Below are positions 36,901 to 49,091 of a stretch of 64,000 bases of DNA, piece by piece. Source of the stretch: Dermatemys mawii (taxonomy: Eukaryota; Chordata; Testudines; Dermatemydidae); assembly GCA_007922305.1 (NCBI GenBank), contig ML677329.1:648271-712270 (forward strand), written 5' to 3'. Position numbers and translations under genes: made by a program. The notes beneath the pieces were generated by a model that was not told the DNA's origin, made no database searches, and saw nothing but the letters and a program-made list of their open reading frames with translations. Position 1 is the first letter of the stretch, and every line of letters starts with the position of its first letter.

Positions 36901-37389
36901 CTCTTTTTGTTGTATCCCTCCTACCACACACCAGTTCCACCTATAGTTTTGTTTCTCTCTCTTTTATAGGAGAATGGGAAAGAAGCATTGGACCCTCTAA
37001 GGGATCAAAATTTTTAAAAGATAGGTGCACTGATGTCAGTTTCATTCAACAAAGCTGTGCTATATTCCTATTTGTCTCTAAAACTACGATTAAAAGTAAA
37101 GACCACATTCTACAAGTATCAAGCAAGCTTCTTCTACCCATGAAAAGGATGACTCATGACTGAGTACACTGACCACTCCATTATGTGAAATTTCATAAAA
37201 TTCAATAAGCTATGCAATATTGATTGGATCTTGGTTTGAAGTAACTTTTTATTCTAATATAGATGAATTATTGGTTGTTTTATATTTCAACAGGGAAAGT
37301 GTCAAAGCAATTACAAAGGGACATATCAGGTAGTTTAAATTCAAAATTTATATTATGCAAAAATGTTTTACATAAAGTCAAATACCCGT

Positions 37390-39797
37390 GGCAGGAAAAA
37401 CACTACAGTGGCTCATCACTGTAGCATTTAATTTCGGAAAGGGGAACTACACAAAATGAGGAGGTTAGTTAAACAGAAATTAAAGAGTACAGTGCCAAAA
37501 GTGAAATCTTTGCAAGCTAGATGGAAACTTTTTAAAGACACCATAATAGAGCCTCAATTTAAATCAATACCCCAAATTAAAAAACATAGTAAGAGAACCG
37601 AAAACGAGCCACCGTGGCTAAACAACAAAGTAAAAGAAGCAATGAGAGGCAAAAAGGCATCCTTTAAAAAGTGGAAGTTAAATCCTAATGAGCAAAATAA
37701 AAAGGAGCATAAATACTGGCAAATGAAGTGTAAAAAACAATTAAGAAGGCCAAAAAAGAATTTGAGGAACAGTTAGCCGAAGACTCCAAAAGTAATAGCA
37801 ATTTTTTTTTAAGTACATCAAAAGGAGGAAGCCTGCTAAATAACTAGTGGGGCCACTGGATGATCGAGATGATAAAGGAGCACTCAAGGATGATAAGGCC
37901 ATTACGGACAAACTAAATGAATTCCTCGCATCGGTCTTCACAGTTGAGGAAGTGAGGGGATTCCCAAACGTGAGGCATTCTTTTTAGGTGACATATCTGA
38001 GGAACTGTCCCAGATTGAGGTGTCATTAGAGGTGGTTTTGGAACAAATTGATAAACTAAACAGTAATAACTCACCAGGACCTATGCTGACCAGACAGCAA
38101 GTGTGAAAAATTGGGACTGGGTGGGGAATAATGGGAGCCTATATAAAGAAAAAAAAATCGGGACTGTCCCTATAAAATTGGGACATCTGGTCACCCTACC
38201 AGGAACACATGGTATTCACTCAAGAGTTCTGAAGGAACTCAAATGTGAAATTGCAGGACTACTAACTGTCCTCTGTAACCTATCATTTAAATCAGCTTCT
38301 GTACCAAATGATTGAAGAATAGCTAACATGACACCAATATTTTAAAAGGGCTGCAGAAGAGACCCTGGCAAATTACATGCCTGCAAGCCTGACTTCAGTA
38401 CCAGCCAACTGGTTGAAACTATAATAAAAGAACAATATTCTCAGACATATAGATGAACATATTTGTTGAGGACGAGTCAACATGGTTTTAGTGAAGGGAA
38501 ATCATGCCTCACCAATCTACTAGAATTCTTTGAAGGGGTCAACAAGCATGTGGACCAAGGGGATCCAGTGGATATAGCGTACTTAGCTTTTCAGAAAGCC
38601 TTTGACAAGGTCCCTCACCAAAGGCTCTTAAGAAAGTAAGCAGTCATGAAATAAGAGAGAAGGTTCTCTCATGGACTGGTAACTGGTTAAAATCTAGGAA
38701 TAAATGGTCAGTTTTCAGAATGGAGAGAGGAAAATAAGTAGTGTCTCCCAGGCGTCTGTTCTGGGACCAGTCCTATTCAACATACTCATAAATGATCTGG
38801 TAAAAGGGGTAAACAGTGAGCAGGCAAAATTTGCAGATGATACAGAATTACTAAAGATAGTTAAAACCCAGGCCGACTGTGAATAGCAACAAAATGGCAG
38901 ATGAAATTTAATGCTGATAAATGCAAATTAATGCATATTGGAAAGCATAATCCCAACTATACATATAAAATGATGGGGTCTAAATTAGATGTTACCACTC
39001 AAGAAAGATCTTGGAGTCATTGTGGATAGTTCTCTGAAAACATCCATCCAATGTGTAGCAGTACTCAAAAAAGCAAACAGAACATTGGGAATAATTAAGA
39101 AATAGATAGATAATAGGAAAGAAAATATCATTGTCCCTCTATATAAATCCACAGTACACCCACATCTTGAATATGGTGCGCAGATGTGGTCACCAGAGCT
39201 CAAATATATATATATATATATAGGAATTATAAAAGGTTCAGAAAAGGGCAACAAATATTATTAGGGGTATGAAACAGCTTCCATATGAGGAGAGATAAGA
39301 CTGGGGCTTTTCAGCTTGGAAAACAGACGGTTAAGGGGAGTTATGATTGAGGTCTATAAAATCATGACTGGTATAGAGAAAGTAGATAAAGTATAGTTTA
39401 ATACTTCTCATACACAAGAACTAGGCATTACCAAATGAAATTAATAGGCAGCAGGTTTAAAACAAATAAAAGGAAGTATTTCTTCACACAACATAGTCAA
39501 CCTGTGGAATTCCTTGCCAGGGGATGCTGTGAAGGCCAAGACTATTACAAGGTTAAAAAAGAACTAGATAAATTAATGGAGGATAGATCCATCAATAGCT
39601 ATTAGCCAGGATGGGCAGGAATAGTGAACCTATACTCTGCTTGTCAGAAGCTGGGAATGAGTGACAGGGGATGGATCACTTGATGATTATCTGTTCTGTT
39701 CGTTCCCTCTGTGGCACCCGGGACTGGCCACTGTCAGAAGACAAGATACTGGGCTAGATGGATCTTTGGTCTGACCCAGTAAGGCCGTTCTTATGTA
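37390..39797 (+). mobile_element. 5'-truncated CR1 LINE
   Basis: It covers the ORF2 linker and reverse transcriptase and the 3' end, about 2.4 kb. A 106-codon frame from 37456 includes PPWLNNKVKEAMRGKKASF, the conserved linker before RT. RT pieces include 'FQKAFDKVPHQRLL' near 38590 and the FADD box (QAKFADDTELLKIVK) near 38830. Frameshifts and stops separate them. The 3' untranslated part ends 'tctgacccagtaaggccg' plus 'ttcttatg', the usual turtle CR1 end. A hAT MITE is nested at 38082-38198 and a short (TA)n lies at 39206-39222. Confidence 0.93.
38082..38198 (+). mobile_element. 117-bp hAT MITE nested in CR1
   Basis: It starts TATGCTGACCAGACAG and ends ACATCTGGTCACCCTA. Flanks ccaggacc (38074-38081) and ccaggaac (38199-38206) agree at 7 of 8 bases, and removing it restores the CR1 reading '..caccaggac..atggtattcac'. 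Two sisters lie at 57845 and 59058. Confidence 0.92.
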
Positions 39798-39907
39798 AAT
39801 ACAAATGTATTCATAATATTGTAAATGTGTAATGAACACTGTTCTTTGCTTGAATTATCTGCAGAGCCTGCAACCCAGACCTTTTGCTACTATGTAAAAT
39901 GTGATTA

Positions 39908-40560
39908 CTAGGGCCCTACCAAATTCAGACCTATGGAAAAATACATCACGGAGAGTGAAATCTGATCTCCCCTGTGACATCTGGTGCCCAGCCAGGGGGG
40001 CTCCTACCCAGTGCAGAGTTCCAGCTGCTAGTTCTGGCTGAAGATGGGGAGAGATGAGACTTCCTCTTCTGCAGTAGACGCCACTCCCAGGGCGGGTCAG
40101 ACCCACCTCTGGCTGCAGGAAGCACTGCAACTCAAGCTGTCACCCCTGCCCTCTCGTGGAGAGGCTCTGGCTGTAGCTGTCAGCTCCCATCATGGGAGGA
40201 GAAAACCAGACATATGGTAATCCACCCACCATACTCTGTGACCCTCACTTCTGCACTGCTGCTAGTGGTGGCATTGGGTTTAGAGCTGGGCTCCTGGTCA
40301 GCAGCCTTCTTTTCTGATTGCCCAGCCCTGAAGGCATCGCCTTCGCCAGCAGCAGCACAGAAGTAAGGGTGGCAATCCCATAACCCCCTTACAGTAGCCT
40401 CGCGACCCTCCTCCAAACCACCTTTTGGATTGGGACCAGCACAGTTACCAGCACTGTGAAATGTCAGATGTAAACATCTGAAAACATGAAACTGACCAAT
40501 TTTAAAACCTCTTTATCATGAAAATGAACAAAATGGACCTTGAATTTGGTAAGGCACTAA
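39908..40560. mobile_element. 653-bp non-autonomous DNA transposon (hAT-like)
   Basis: The left end CTAGGGCCCTACCAAATTCA and the right end, whose reverse complement is TTAGTGCCTTACCAAATTCA, are inverted repeats of 20 bp. TGATTAC occurs just outside both ends, although the exact duplication length is unclear. Sub-terminal arms and inverted GC-rich blocks ('ccctcacttctgc', 'cagaagtaaggg') fold on each other. Confidence 0.8.
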
Positions 40561-40569
40561 TGATTACCT

Positions 40570-41395
40570 ACTGTGAAAGTAACTGTAAGCAAAACAAAAG
40601 TAACCAGTCTGTTTTCATTTTAATTGGGTAAAATACATAATTTCTCTAAGTGATGTTAAATGCATAACCTGCATAAACAAACTAAGTAACTAGTTAAATT
40701 CTTATAATTATTCAGTTTTCATAAACCCCATTGTTATTAGAGACAAGGTGGGTGAATAGTTACCATTTATGCTAAACAATCTGTTCCAGCCTGTGTTAGT
40801 AGTGATGCTGTAAATAGGTTTCCCAGACCTGAAGGGTTCTGTGCAAGATTGAAAGCGTGCCTCATCAAAAGAAGGTGGTCGGTTAAAAGATATTACTCAC
40901 CCACCTTGTCTCTTTAATATCATGAGACAATATGGCTACAATACTGCATATTACATCTAAAGTCATTACTACCTCCATTCCATTAGCACAGAACTCTGCA
41001 TTTAGGTGGGTATGCACTAGCAGAGCCTAATGCAGGACTGGAACCATTGTGAAGATATCAATAATTATTCTAAACATTCCTCCTCACCAAATCTGATTTC
41101 TCTTATTAAGGAGGTGGACAAACAATGCCACCTCATCGCATAAGTAGTTATATTACTAGAGAGCATAACAAATGTTACTGTACTATGTAACTGCATTTTA
41201 TGAAGGGATGTTGTTGACCATAATTAAGTATAGGTTAAAAATCTGCAGTCCTAGAATATACAATTCGAGTTGTTATAAGTGGTTGCATAATTGTCCTTTG
41301 CCTCAATATAAGGAATAAATTTCAAGTAGATCACCTAATTTTTTAAACAGTAGTTTATCAATATACACTTACTCTCATGCACTATGTATTATTAA
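40570..41395. other. intronic sequence, nothing recognised
   Basis: AT-rich, with no feature identified. Confidence 0.4.
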
Positions 41396-41397
41396 AT

Positions 41398-41485
41398 AAG
41401 ACAAGGAAGACTTTGTAGCACCTTAGAGACTAATCAGTTTATTTCAACATATGCTTTCGTGGGCTATAGCCCACTTCATCGGAAA
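41398..41485 (-). mobile_element. short retroelement tail, hammerhead-like core nearly intact
   Basis: On the minus strand it reads CCGATGA, A, the perfect hairpin GTGGGCTATAGCCCAC (41459-41474), then GAAAGC, then 'gattagtctctaaggtgc'. Only one base of the CTGATGA box is changed. The end 'tagcaccttagagac' is the shared tail. Confidence 0.75.
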
Positions 41486-42289
41486 CTGGATACCATTAAA
41501 TCTGGCTTGCAGTTTTCCCACTTAAGATGGAGTGACTGAAGATCTTTTTGAGATAGGGAGACAAAAAGTGATGAATCTGATATAATTTATAAATTTGCAG
41601 GGGAGACACCAAAATCTCGACACCCCTTAAATAACTAGCCCCAGCTCATCAGAAAGGTCACACACATATCCTCTCCCTTTTCCAGACCAAGTGACCAAAC
41701 CACCAGGCTGCTAGGTCCAGCACACCCACTGGTACCCCAACCACCCTTGCTCCAAGCACTAGGCTTCCCTGGCTGCCCGGCTCCTTTGCCCTGAGTCCTG
41801 GACACTCGAAAACCGGACAGCGGGTATTTCCTAGGGGCCGGATAGCGCAACCTGCCTGGTCCTGGTCCTGGTCCTGCCCCGGACAGCGCTGCGAGTCCGG
41901 CCCGAGCTGGTCCTCGCGGCCGGCCATTCCCCCGTCCTGCGGTCCGGAGACCGTAGCACCCACCACACGCACCGGTTCGCCGGCCCTGCACCGAGCAGTC
42001 ACCCCTAGGCAACCGCCTAGCGGTACAGCCGCTCCCCGCTTCGCCCCGGGGCCCATCGCTCCGCCTCTAGGCGCTCCCTGCTGTGCCCACCCCCTTCACG
42101 GGGGGAAGGAGGCGGCGCGGAGGCCACATCCCCCGGCGGCCAGGCACCCGGGCTGCATCGCGCCTGGGCGGAGCCGGGCGCGGGGTGACCCCGCTGGGTC
42201 TGCCCGAGACCCTGGTGCTGGTTCTGCACTTGCTGCCGGGGGGAGGACTGGAGAGGAGAAAGACACCGACCTGCACGGGGTACAACCCG

Positions 42290-42500
42290 CCCCCCCATGG
42301 GTCATTGCGCTGCCCCCGTCCCCCCAACCCCGGGTGCAGCCCCCCCATGACGCTGTTCCCTCCTCCAGCCCCCCGTCCCAGGTATAGCCCCTCCCCGCGG
42401 CGCTGCCCCCCCCGTACAGCCCCCTCCCACGGCGTTGCCCCCCCCGGTACAGTTTCCCCCCCCATGACGCTGTCCCCCTCTCCCAGCCCCGGGTACATGG
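42290..42500. repeat. imperfect C-rich tandem repeats in the CpG island
   Basis: Units such as 'cccccatgacgctgttccc', 'cccgcggcgctgcccccccc', 'ccacggcgttgccccccccg' and 'cccatgacgctgtccccctc' recur at about 35-50 bp. They lie within the intron side of exon 1. Confidence 0.7.
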
Positions 42501-42603
42501 CGCTGGGGGAAGGGGCTAGCGGCTGCCGCCCCTGCTAGCAGCTGGTTCCCGTGGCTCTGGGGCGCGGCCGCGCCATCCCCGAGGCGGGGAAGGTGAAACT
42601 GAC

Positions 42604-42708
42604 CCGCTCCTCCGGCTGCCGGTGTCTGTGCAGCGATCCCGCAGCTTCCGCGTCGCCTTCGCACCCGCACTCTGCGGGCGGCGGCAGCAGCCCGGCCCTG
42701 GAGCCCAT
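42604..42708 (-). CDS. FAM241A: FAM241A exon 1 (probable), N-terminal coding exon
   Basis: From ATG at 42708 the minus strand encodes 35 residues, beginning MGSRAGLLPPPAECGCEGDA and ending RHRQPEER. The next bases are GTCAGT, a weaker than usual but acceptable splice donor in phase 0, which joins cleanly to VQQEQ of exon 2. Together they would give a protein of 116 residues, slightly shorter than the human protein (about 132). The human N-terminus is also poorly conserved, acidic then arginine/glutamine-rich before the splice, so the match is by character and position. The ATG has purine at -3 and G at +4. The frame is open for 52 more codons upstream, so an earlier start is possible. Location in the CpG island supports it. 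Confidence 0.6.
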
Positions 42709-43429
42709 TCCCCTCGGACACCGGCGCCCGCTGCTCCCGGGGGCTGCCTTGCCTTCAGCGCCGCCGCCGCCTCTACTCGGGACTGGGGGCGAGCCCCAGC
42801 GCGCCGCTCCGCCGCACAATGCCCGCCGCGGCCGCCGCCTGGCAGGGCGGGTCTGTGCTGTCACGGGGCCTGGGGGGAGGAGGCGAGCGCCAGCACGTGT
42901 GAGAGAGCCGGGTAGGGAAGGGAAGGGCGTGTGGCGGCGGGCTGGGCTGCGTGTGGCAGGGAGGCACCATGTGTGCGTGGGCGGGAGGACCCAGGCTGGG
43001 TGTGAGTCCGGCTGAGCAGAGGGAGCTGGCCGGGGCTGTGTACGTGAGGCTGAGCGGTGCCGTGGGGGTTTCTTTAGAGCCCTTCCCTGCAGGATCTAGC
43101 TAACGCCGACTGATGTTGGGGAAGCTATTCATATCTTACTGTAGGGGACAATGAGGCCCTGACACAGTCTGAATTTAATATATTGTAATCTGAATGCCCC
43201 ACTGGACACTGGGACTATTTTATTTTTCTTGTCACAGTTGTAATGCTCTACCCTAGAGTTCCCAAACTGTAGTCCACACACACTGCTGGTGGTGGCCACC
43301 AGATCATAGGCTGGAGAGCTGAGTGGTTGTATGGTGCAACTTGCTACTCCTTATTTCTAGCTTCTCAATCCCAATAAAAGCCAAAATCATATTAAAAATG
43401 TCCCTGTCATCTTCTGTAATCTAAACAAT

Positions 43430-43617
43430 GGCCATAGGCAGAGCCTGATTTACAATTTACATGCCCTAGGCACAGCATCTTCAGTGCACACACCCACCTA
43501 CTCACCCAGCCACCTACATATATTTGACCTTCCTGTCTTTGGGAAAAAATGAAACATTTAGGCACCCCTAAAATGCTGGTGCCACAGACCTGTGCCTAAC
43601 TGGAGATCTGGCCTGGG
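43430..43617. mobile_element. hAT-like fragment
   Basis: 'taggcagagcctgatttac' at the left and 'gtgcctaactggagatctgg' at the right look like decayed inverted ends of a known turtle type. Another hAT-like start, 'agttcccaaactgtagtcca', lies just before, at 43257. Confidence 0.45.
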
Positions 43618-43724
43618 CTGTAGGGAGCTACAGCGGTGATGTTGCATGATTGTGAATGAGAAGGGAGATGGTCTGTTTTGACAAGGGGGTATCGGTGTCT
43701 AGGGACCAGCAAAGGATAACATTT

Positions 43725-44636
43725 TAATAAAACCCTTCTTCACTGTTGTTACCTTACGTTGCTGATCAGTTAGGGAACATGCTCGTTTAAAGTTGTGCAA
43801 TGCTCCCTTCTAATGTCGTTTGGCAGCCACCTGCTTTGTCCACTACTTGCTGGAAGAACAGCCTATTGCAGCTAGCTGGTGGGAACTTGGAACCAGGGTG
43901 GACCAGCAGCCCCGCTATCAGCTATCAGCTCTCCGCTCCTCTAAGTTCCCTGTGCAGCAGTTGCTCAGCAGGCTATCAATTGCCAGCAGTTCAGATGCCC
44001 CCCCCCCCCCACTGCCAAGTGCTGCTCCTACCCTTTGCCTTGGAGTTGCTCCCCGGAGTCTTCTGCTTGGTTGTGGGAAGGGGGGGGGGGGGGACAAGAG
44101 AGGGAAAATATCAGGGTGTCCCTCTCCTCCCCTGCTCCTGCACCCCACTTCCATAGAGCAGGGCGGGGACACACCACACAACAGGGCAGCCGCTGTGGCT
44201 CAGCTTGCTGATCTAATTAACAAGGCAGTGTACTTAAAGGGGAAATGCGCATAATCTCTGTCTCTGTCTGCCCTTCCTCCTTTCCTGATGCCTTATAGAG
44301 TGTGAGAGTTAACCCTTGAGAGCTCAGTTCATCATTTAGCAGTGAGGAATTCCCTGGGAAATATCTCACCCACTACTTCACCACCTCAGTCAAGCTTCAC
44401 AATCATCATTGCTGTGTACCAGTATTAAATTGTTTGTTTAAAACTTATACTCCGTGCGTGTGTATATATATATAATATAGTCTTTTGTCTGGTGACAAAA
44501 AATTCCCTGGAACCTAGGCTCCCCACCGCATTTACATTAATGCTTATGGGGAAATAGGATTCGCTTAACATTGTTTTGCTTAAAGTCACATTTTTCAAGA
44601 ACATAACTACAACGTTAAGAGGGGAGTTCCTGTACC
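43725..44636. mobile_element. non-autonomous DNA transposon, about 0.9 kb
   Basis: The right end 'cataactacaacgttaagag' plus 'gggagttcctgta', with 'cttaacattgttttgcttaa' before it, is a typical turtle Tigger-like terminus. The left end is decayed around 'gttgttaccttacgttgc'. Inside are a C(14)-type run at 44000 and a G(14)-type run at 44080, and (TA)n at 44462. Serine/proline-rich frames at 43800-44254 are repeat-derived. Confidence 0.6.
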
Positions 44637-44809
44637 TGTTATTTAGATAGTCTGAAATGGTTATTGTTGGAGTCCAGTCCTGTTCTCTCTCTCATACCTC
44701 TCCTCCCAAGAGAAAATGCAGCTTCTAGTTTTAGCTGTCTTTCTGGTCACAGGCTCATAGCATTATTTGAAAAGGTGGAGTTGTCTTGATGGCTAAGCCA
44801 GACTCTTAA

Positions 44810-45045
44810 GGTACATCTACACTTTGAGTTGGGAGTGCAATTTCCAGTCTGAGGAGGCATACCTGCAGTAGCTCTGATGGAACTAGCATTGCAAAAATAC
44901 AGCATAGGATCAGAGGGTGCACCCAGTGATGTATTCAGCATTTTGAATGGGATCATACGTGGGGTGGCTAGCCCCTCTCATGGCTAGCACAAGTATGTCT
45001 CCTCAAGATGCGAATTACACCTCCAACTCAAAATGCAGACATTCC
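44810..45045. mobile_element. 236-bp Harbinger-like MITE
   Basis: The left end GGTACATCTACACTTTGAG and the right end in reverse complement GGAATGTCTGCATTTTGAG pair. The match continues through 'ttggaggtgtaatt' and 'gaggagacatac' for about 70 bp. Flanking triplets TAA and TTT do not match. Confidence 0.75.
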
Positions 45046-45049
45046 TTTT

Positions 45050-46030
45050 ACATTACCTGTCTAAAGGTAAGTGACAAGAAAAGGAGAAATAAATGAAAGT
45101 GGTGAGATCATCTGGTTCCTGGTCAGGACATCTTTCAGGGTCAGAATGATGAAGGTCCAACAGTGGCACTGTGGATCCCAGCAGACAGTGGGGCTGCCAG
45201 CCATTATGGTGAATCTTGCTTCCTCCAGTCCACCATTCCTCCAATTTCTATAGTCTTTCAGCTCATTGTCATGCTAACCCATGATTTACTAGGAGTCTTG
45301 CAGACCACTGATCATAGTTCTTTTAATCACGTAATAAATCCAGGTTGTGCCAGTCTATTTGGCTTCAACTTTTGCTGACTTTTATGAACAATTTTATAAA
45401 ACAGGCTAAGTTGGACTTCTGTTAACTGGGACCCATTTAGAGTTACAGGCCTCTGCACAGTTCTGAACAGGAAAATAGGTGATTCAGAAAATAATTTCTG
45501 AGTTAAAATGTGGTCTGTGCTCTACTGCAAGGAACTCAACTGAGCAGCAAGCAGAGTTATTTGTCATATGCCATGATTGTTCATTAGTGATTTCTTTTCC
45601 CGCACAATTTTACTTTGTAGTAGGAGTACCATAAACATAACTTTTTATGTAATTGATGGAAAGTGGATTCTGTTGTTTGTTTTAACACAATTAATGCAAA
45701 ACATTTAACTTCAAACACAATAGATTATAAAACACAAGGAGAAATATGAAGTCATGTTCCTAAAGGAATCATAGTTGGCCACAATTCACACAGTATGGAC
45801 CATGTATGTGATGGTAATTTAAATTTGTTAATGTATGACTTTTGTTACACATAAGTGTGTAGATAACATAAAACAGGTAAACACTGTGTGATGCATTTTG
45901 TGTTGTATATTATAAATAGCAGGTATTACTGCATATGGTTTTAACAGCTTAGATCTAAAGCGAGGTCTTGTTTACATGGAAAAGTTGTATTTGTCCAATC
46001 AAATTTTAAAATTAAATTTGGTTAATCGAT
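45050..46030. other. intergenic sequence, nothing recognised
   Basis: No exon or repeat boundary identified. Confidence 0.4.
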
Positions 46031-46034
46031 TTAT

Positions 46035-46140
46035 AGTTTCCAAGGACAGAAGGGACCATTCTGATCATCTAGTCTGACATCCTGTATAACACAGGCCATA
46101 GAATTTCCCCAAAGTAATTACTAGAACAAATGTTTTAGAA
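46035..46140 (-). mobile_element. CR1-type 3' fragment
   Basis: 'ggacagaagggaccattctg' and 'atcatctagtctgacatcct' are typical of the 3' region of another CR1 subfamily in reverse. It abuts the next CR1 directly. Confidence 0.65.
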
Positions 46141-48225
46141 AAGCATCCAATTGATACTGGGTCAGACCAAAGATCCGTCTAGCCCAGTATCCTGTCTTCT
46201 GACAGTGGCCAATGCCAGGTGCCTCACGGGAATGATCAGAACAGGTAATCATCAAAAGATCCATCCCCTGTTGTCCATTCCCAGCTTCAGGCAAACAGAG
46301 GCTAGGGACACCATCCCTGCCCATCCTGGCTAATAGCCATTGATGGACCTATCCTCCATGAACTTAGTGAGTTCTTTTTTGAGCCCTGTTACAGCCTTGG
46401 CCTTTACAAGATACTCTGGCAAGGAGTTCCACAGATTGACTGTGCATAGTGCGAAAAATATTTCTTTTTGTTTGGTTTAAACGTGCTGCATATTAATTTC
46501 ATTTGGTGGGCCCTAGTTCTTGTGTTATAAGGAGGCGTAAATAACATTGCCTTATTTACTTTTTCCACACCTGTCATGATTTTATAGACCTCTATTATAT
46601 ACCCCTTTAGTCATCTCTTTTCCAAGCTGAGAAGTCCCAGTCTCATTAATCTCTCTTCACACAACAGTCATTCCATACCCCTAATCATTTTTGATGCCCT
46701 TTTCTGAACCTTTTGCAATGCCAATATATCATTTTTGAGATGGGGTGACCACATTTGCATGCAGTAGTCAGGATGCGAGTACAGTACCATGGATTTCTAT
46801 AGAGGCAATATGATATTTGCCATCTTATCTATCTCTTTCTTAATGATTCTCAACATTGTTTGCTTTTTTAACCGAAAACATCCATTCAATGTGCAGTGGC
46901 AGAGAACTATCCACGACTCCAAGATCTTTCCTGAGTGATAGCCAAATTAGATCCCTTCATTTTATATGTATAGTTGAGATTATGTTCTCCAAAGTGCATT
47001 ACTTTGCATTTATCAACATTGAATTTAATCTGCCATTTTGTTGCCCAGTCACCCAGTTTTATTATATCCTTTTTGTAGCTCTTCGCAGTCTGCTTGGGAT
47101 TTAACTATCTTGAGTAGTTTTGTATCATCTACAAATTTTGCCACCTCACTGTTTATCCCTCTTTCCAGATCATTTATGAATACATTGAATAGGACTGGTC
47201 CAAGAACAGAACTCTGGGGGGACACCACTATGTACCCCTCTCCCTTTTGAAAACTGACCATTTATTCCTACTCTTTTTTTCTTAATTTTTAACGAGTTAC
47301 CAATCAATGAGAGGACCTTCCCTCTTACCCCATGACAGCTTACTTTGCTTAAGAGCCTTTGGTGAGAGACCTTGTCAAAGACTTTGTGAAAATCTAAGTA
47401 CACTCTATTCACTAGATCCCTTTGTCCACATGCTTGTTGACCCCCTTAAAGAATTCTAGTAGATTGGTGATGCATGATTTCCCTTTACAAAAAACACTTC
47501 AACTCTTTCCCAGCAAATTATGTTCATCTATGTGTCTGACAATTTTGTTCTTCACTATAGTTTCAACCAGTTTGCCCAGTACTGAATTCAGAGATATTGG
47601 TCTGTAATTGCAGGGATCACCGCTGGAGCCCTTTTTAAAAATTGGCCTCACATTAGCTATCTTCCAGTCCTCTGGTACAGAAACTGGATTTAAATGATAG
47701 GTTACAGATTACAGCTGGTAGTTCTGCAGTTTCACATTTGAGTTCCTTCAGAACTCTTGGGTGAATACTATCTGGTCCTGGTGACTTACTACTGTTTAGT
47801 TTATCAGTTTGTTCCAAAACCTCCTCTAATAACACAACACCTCAATCTGGGACAGTTCCTCAGATCTGTCACTTAAAAAGAATAGCTCAGGTTTGGAAAT
47901 TTCCCCTCACAGCCTCAGCTGTGAAGACTGATGCAAGGAATTCATTTAGTTCTCCACAATAGCCTTCTCATCCTTGAGTGCTCTTTTAGCATCTTGTTTA
48001 TCCAGTGGGCCCACTGGTGGTTTAGGAGGCTTCCTCCTTCCGATGTACTTAAAAAAATTGCTATTACTTTGAGTCTTTGGCTAACTGCTCTTCAAATTAT
48101 TTTTTGGCCTCCTTTACTGTATTTTTACACTTCATTTGCCAGAGTTTATGCTCCTTTCTGTTTTTCTCATTAGAATCTAACTTCCACTTTTTAAAGGATG
48201 ACTTTTTGTCTCTCCTTCACAGTAT
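46141..48225 (-). mobile_element. CR1 LINE, minus strand
   Basis: About 2.1 kb, the reverse of the CR1 at 37.4 kb. The 3' end 'actgggtcagaccaaagatc' is at 46160. The RT segment at 47049-47261 reads [20 protein letters not shown] and the metal-binding box [12 protein letters not shown], where FADD is usual. Then come FHKVFDKVSHQRLL (motif A, near 47390), SSKSPGPDSIHPRVLKELKC (47.8 kb) and linker remains near 48.15 kb. Frameshifts separate these, and no endonuclease is left. Confidence 0.93.
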
Positions 48226-48362
48226 TCTGACAGCAGTCATATCAGTGCCAAATATAGAAATAAGAGCTTGCAATCTAGAGAAAAGACAGGCAGAAGATGC
48301 GGGAAGGATAAAGTACAAGCAGAATGAACAGTGTGATGGCGGCAAACATTTTAGTTCCACAA

Positions 48363-48381
48363 TTTTTTTTTTTTTTTTTTT
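48363..48381. repeat. poly-T tract
   Basis: A run of 19 T. Confidence 0.9.
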
Positions 48382-48747
48382 GGAGATGAGGGATTAGCTA
48401 AATGGAAAGAAAAAGGAAGGGACATTGAAGGAAAGGGGAATAAGCAGGCAGAGCAGGAGAAAAGAGGGTTATTTGAGAGGTTCGTCGGTCTTATGGTATG
48501 CTTCAGATCCCTCACTGGCTGAGTTACTCTTGGAATCAGGTTTCTGATGTGAATACTCACAATTGGAAATTCAAAATTTACTTTGTGTGTATTTTTTTGG
48601 TGAATATTCAATATCTACTTAAAATGTGCTATTTTCACAGGCATTCCTTTCAGTAAAAATCTGCAGAAAGCAAACAAAAAAGGCACACAGTTCATGGGAA
48701 ATAAATATGTAGTTAAATCTTATTGCTGTGTTCACCCCCTAAGCCTA

Positions 48748-48994
48748 GGCTTCAACTAAAACTTAGATTGACCTAGCGATGTTGCTGAGGGCTGTGAAAA
48801 ATTTCATTCCCTGTGTGACATAGAAATGCTCAACATAATCCCTGCTATAGATGCAGCTACAACAATGGAAGAATTCCACTACCACCTCTCAAGAGGGTGG
48901 AGTTACTACAGCAATGGAAAAAACCCTTTCATTTTTGTAGTAAGTGCCTACGCTACAGTGATGTAGATGCAGTGCTTGTAGCGTAGACGTACCC
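48748..48994. mobile_element. 247-bp Harbinger-like MITE
   Basis: The right end in reverse complement is GGGTACGTCTACGCTACA, and the left end is the decayed GGCTTCAACTAAAACTTA. CTA lies on both sides (48745-48747 and 48995-48997). Internal 'cctctcaagagggtggag' is a common turtle MITE core. Confidence 0.75.
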
Positions 48995-49091
48995 CTAGTG
49001 TCTTGGTTACTGAGTAAGCCATATGTTAGACACCTTTTAGTCCCTCTTGTGTATGTCAGCCTGCGATGGCTTGTGGTACATCACTCTAGGT

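Larger units (their letters stand above)
41750..43080. promoter_or_regulatory. FAM241A: CpG island, probable FAM241A promoter
   Basis: A sharp change from AT-rich to CpG-dense sequence with many GGGCGG/CCGCCC boxes (for example in 42660-42860). It holds the proposed exon 1. The region on the high-coordinate side of 42708 would be the promoter and 5' untranslated region. No TATA box is seen. Long frames on both strands are explained by the GC content. Confidence 0.8.

Noticed and set aside
41658..42056. 132-codon minus-strand frame in the CpG island, considered as FAM241A exon 1
   Set aside because: It does not resemble the family, contains a CTGGTC hexamer array (about 41855-41875), and no suitable donor in phase was seen.
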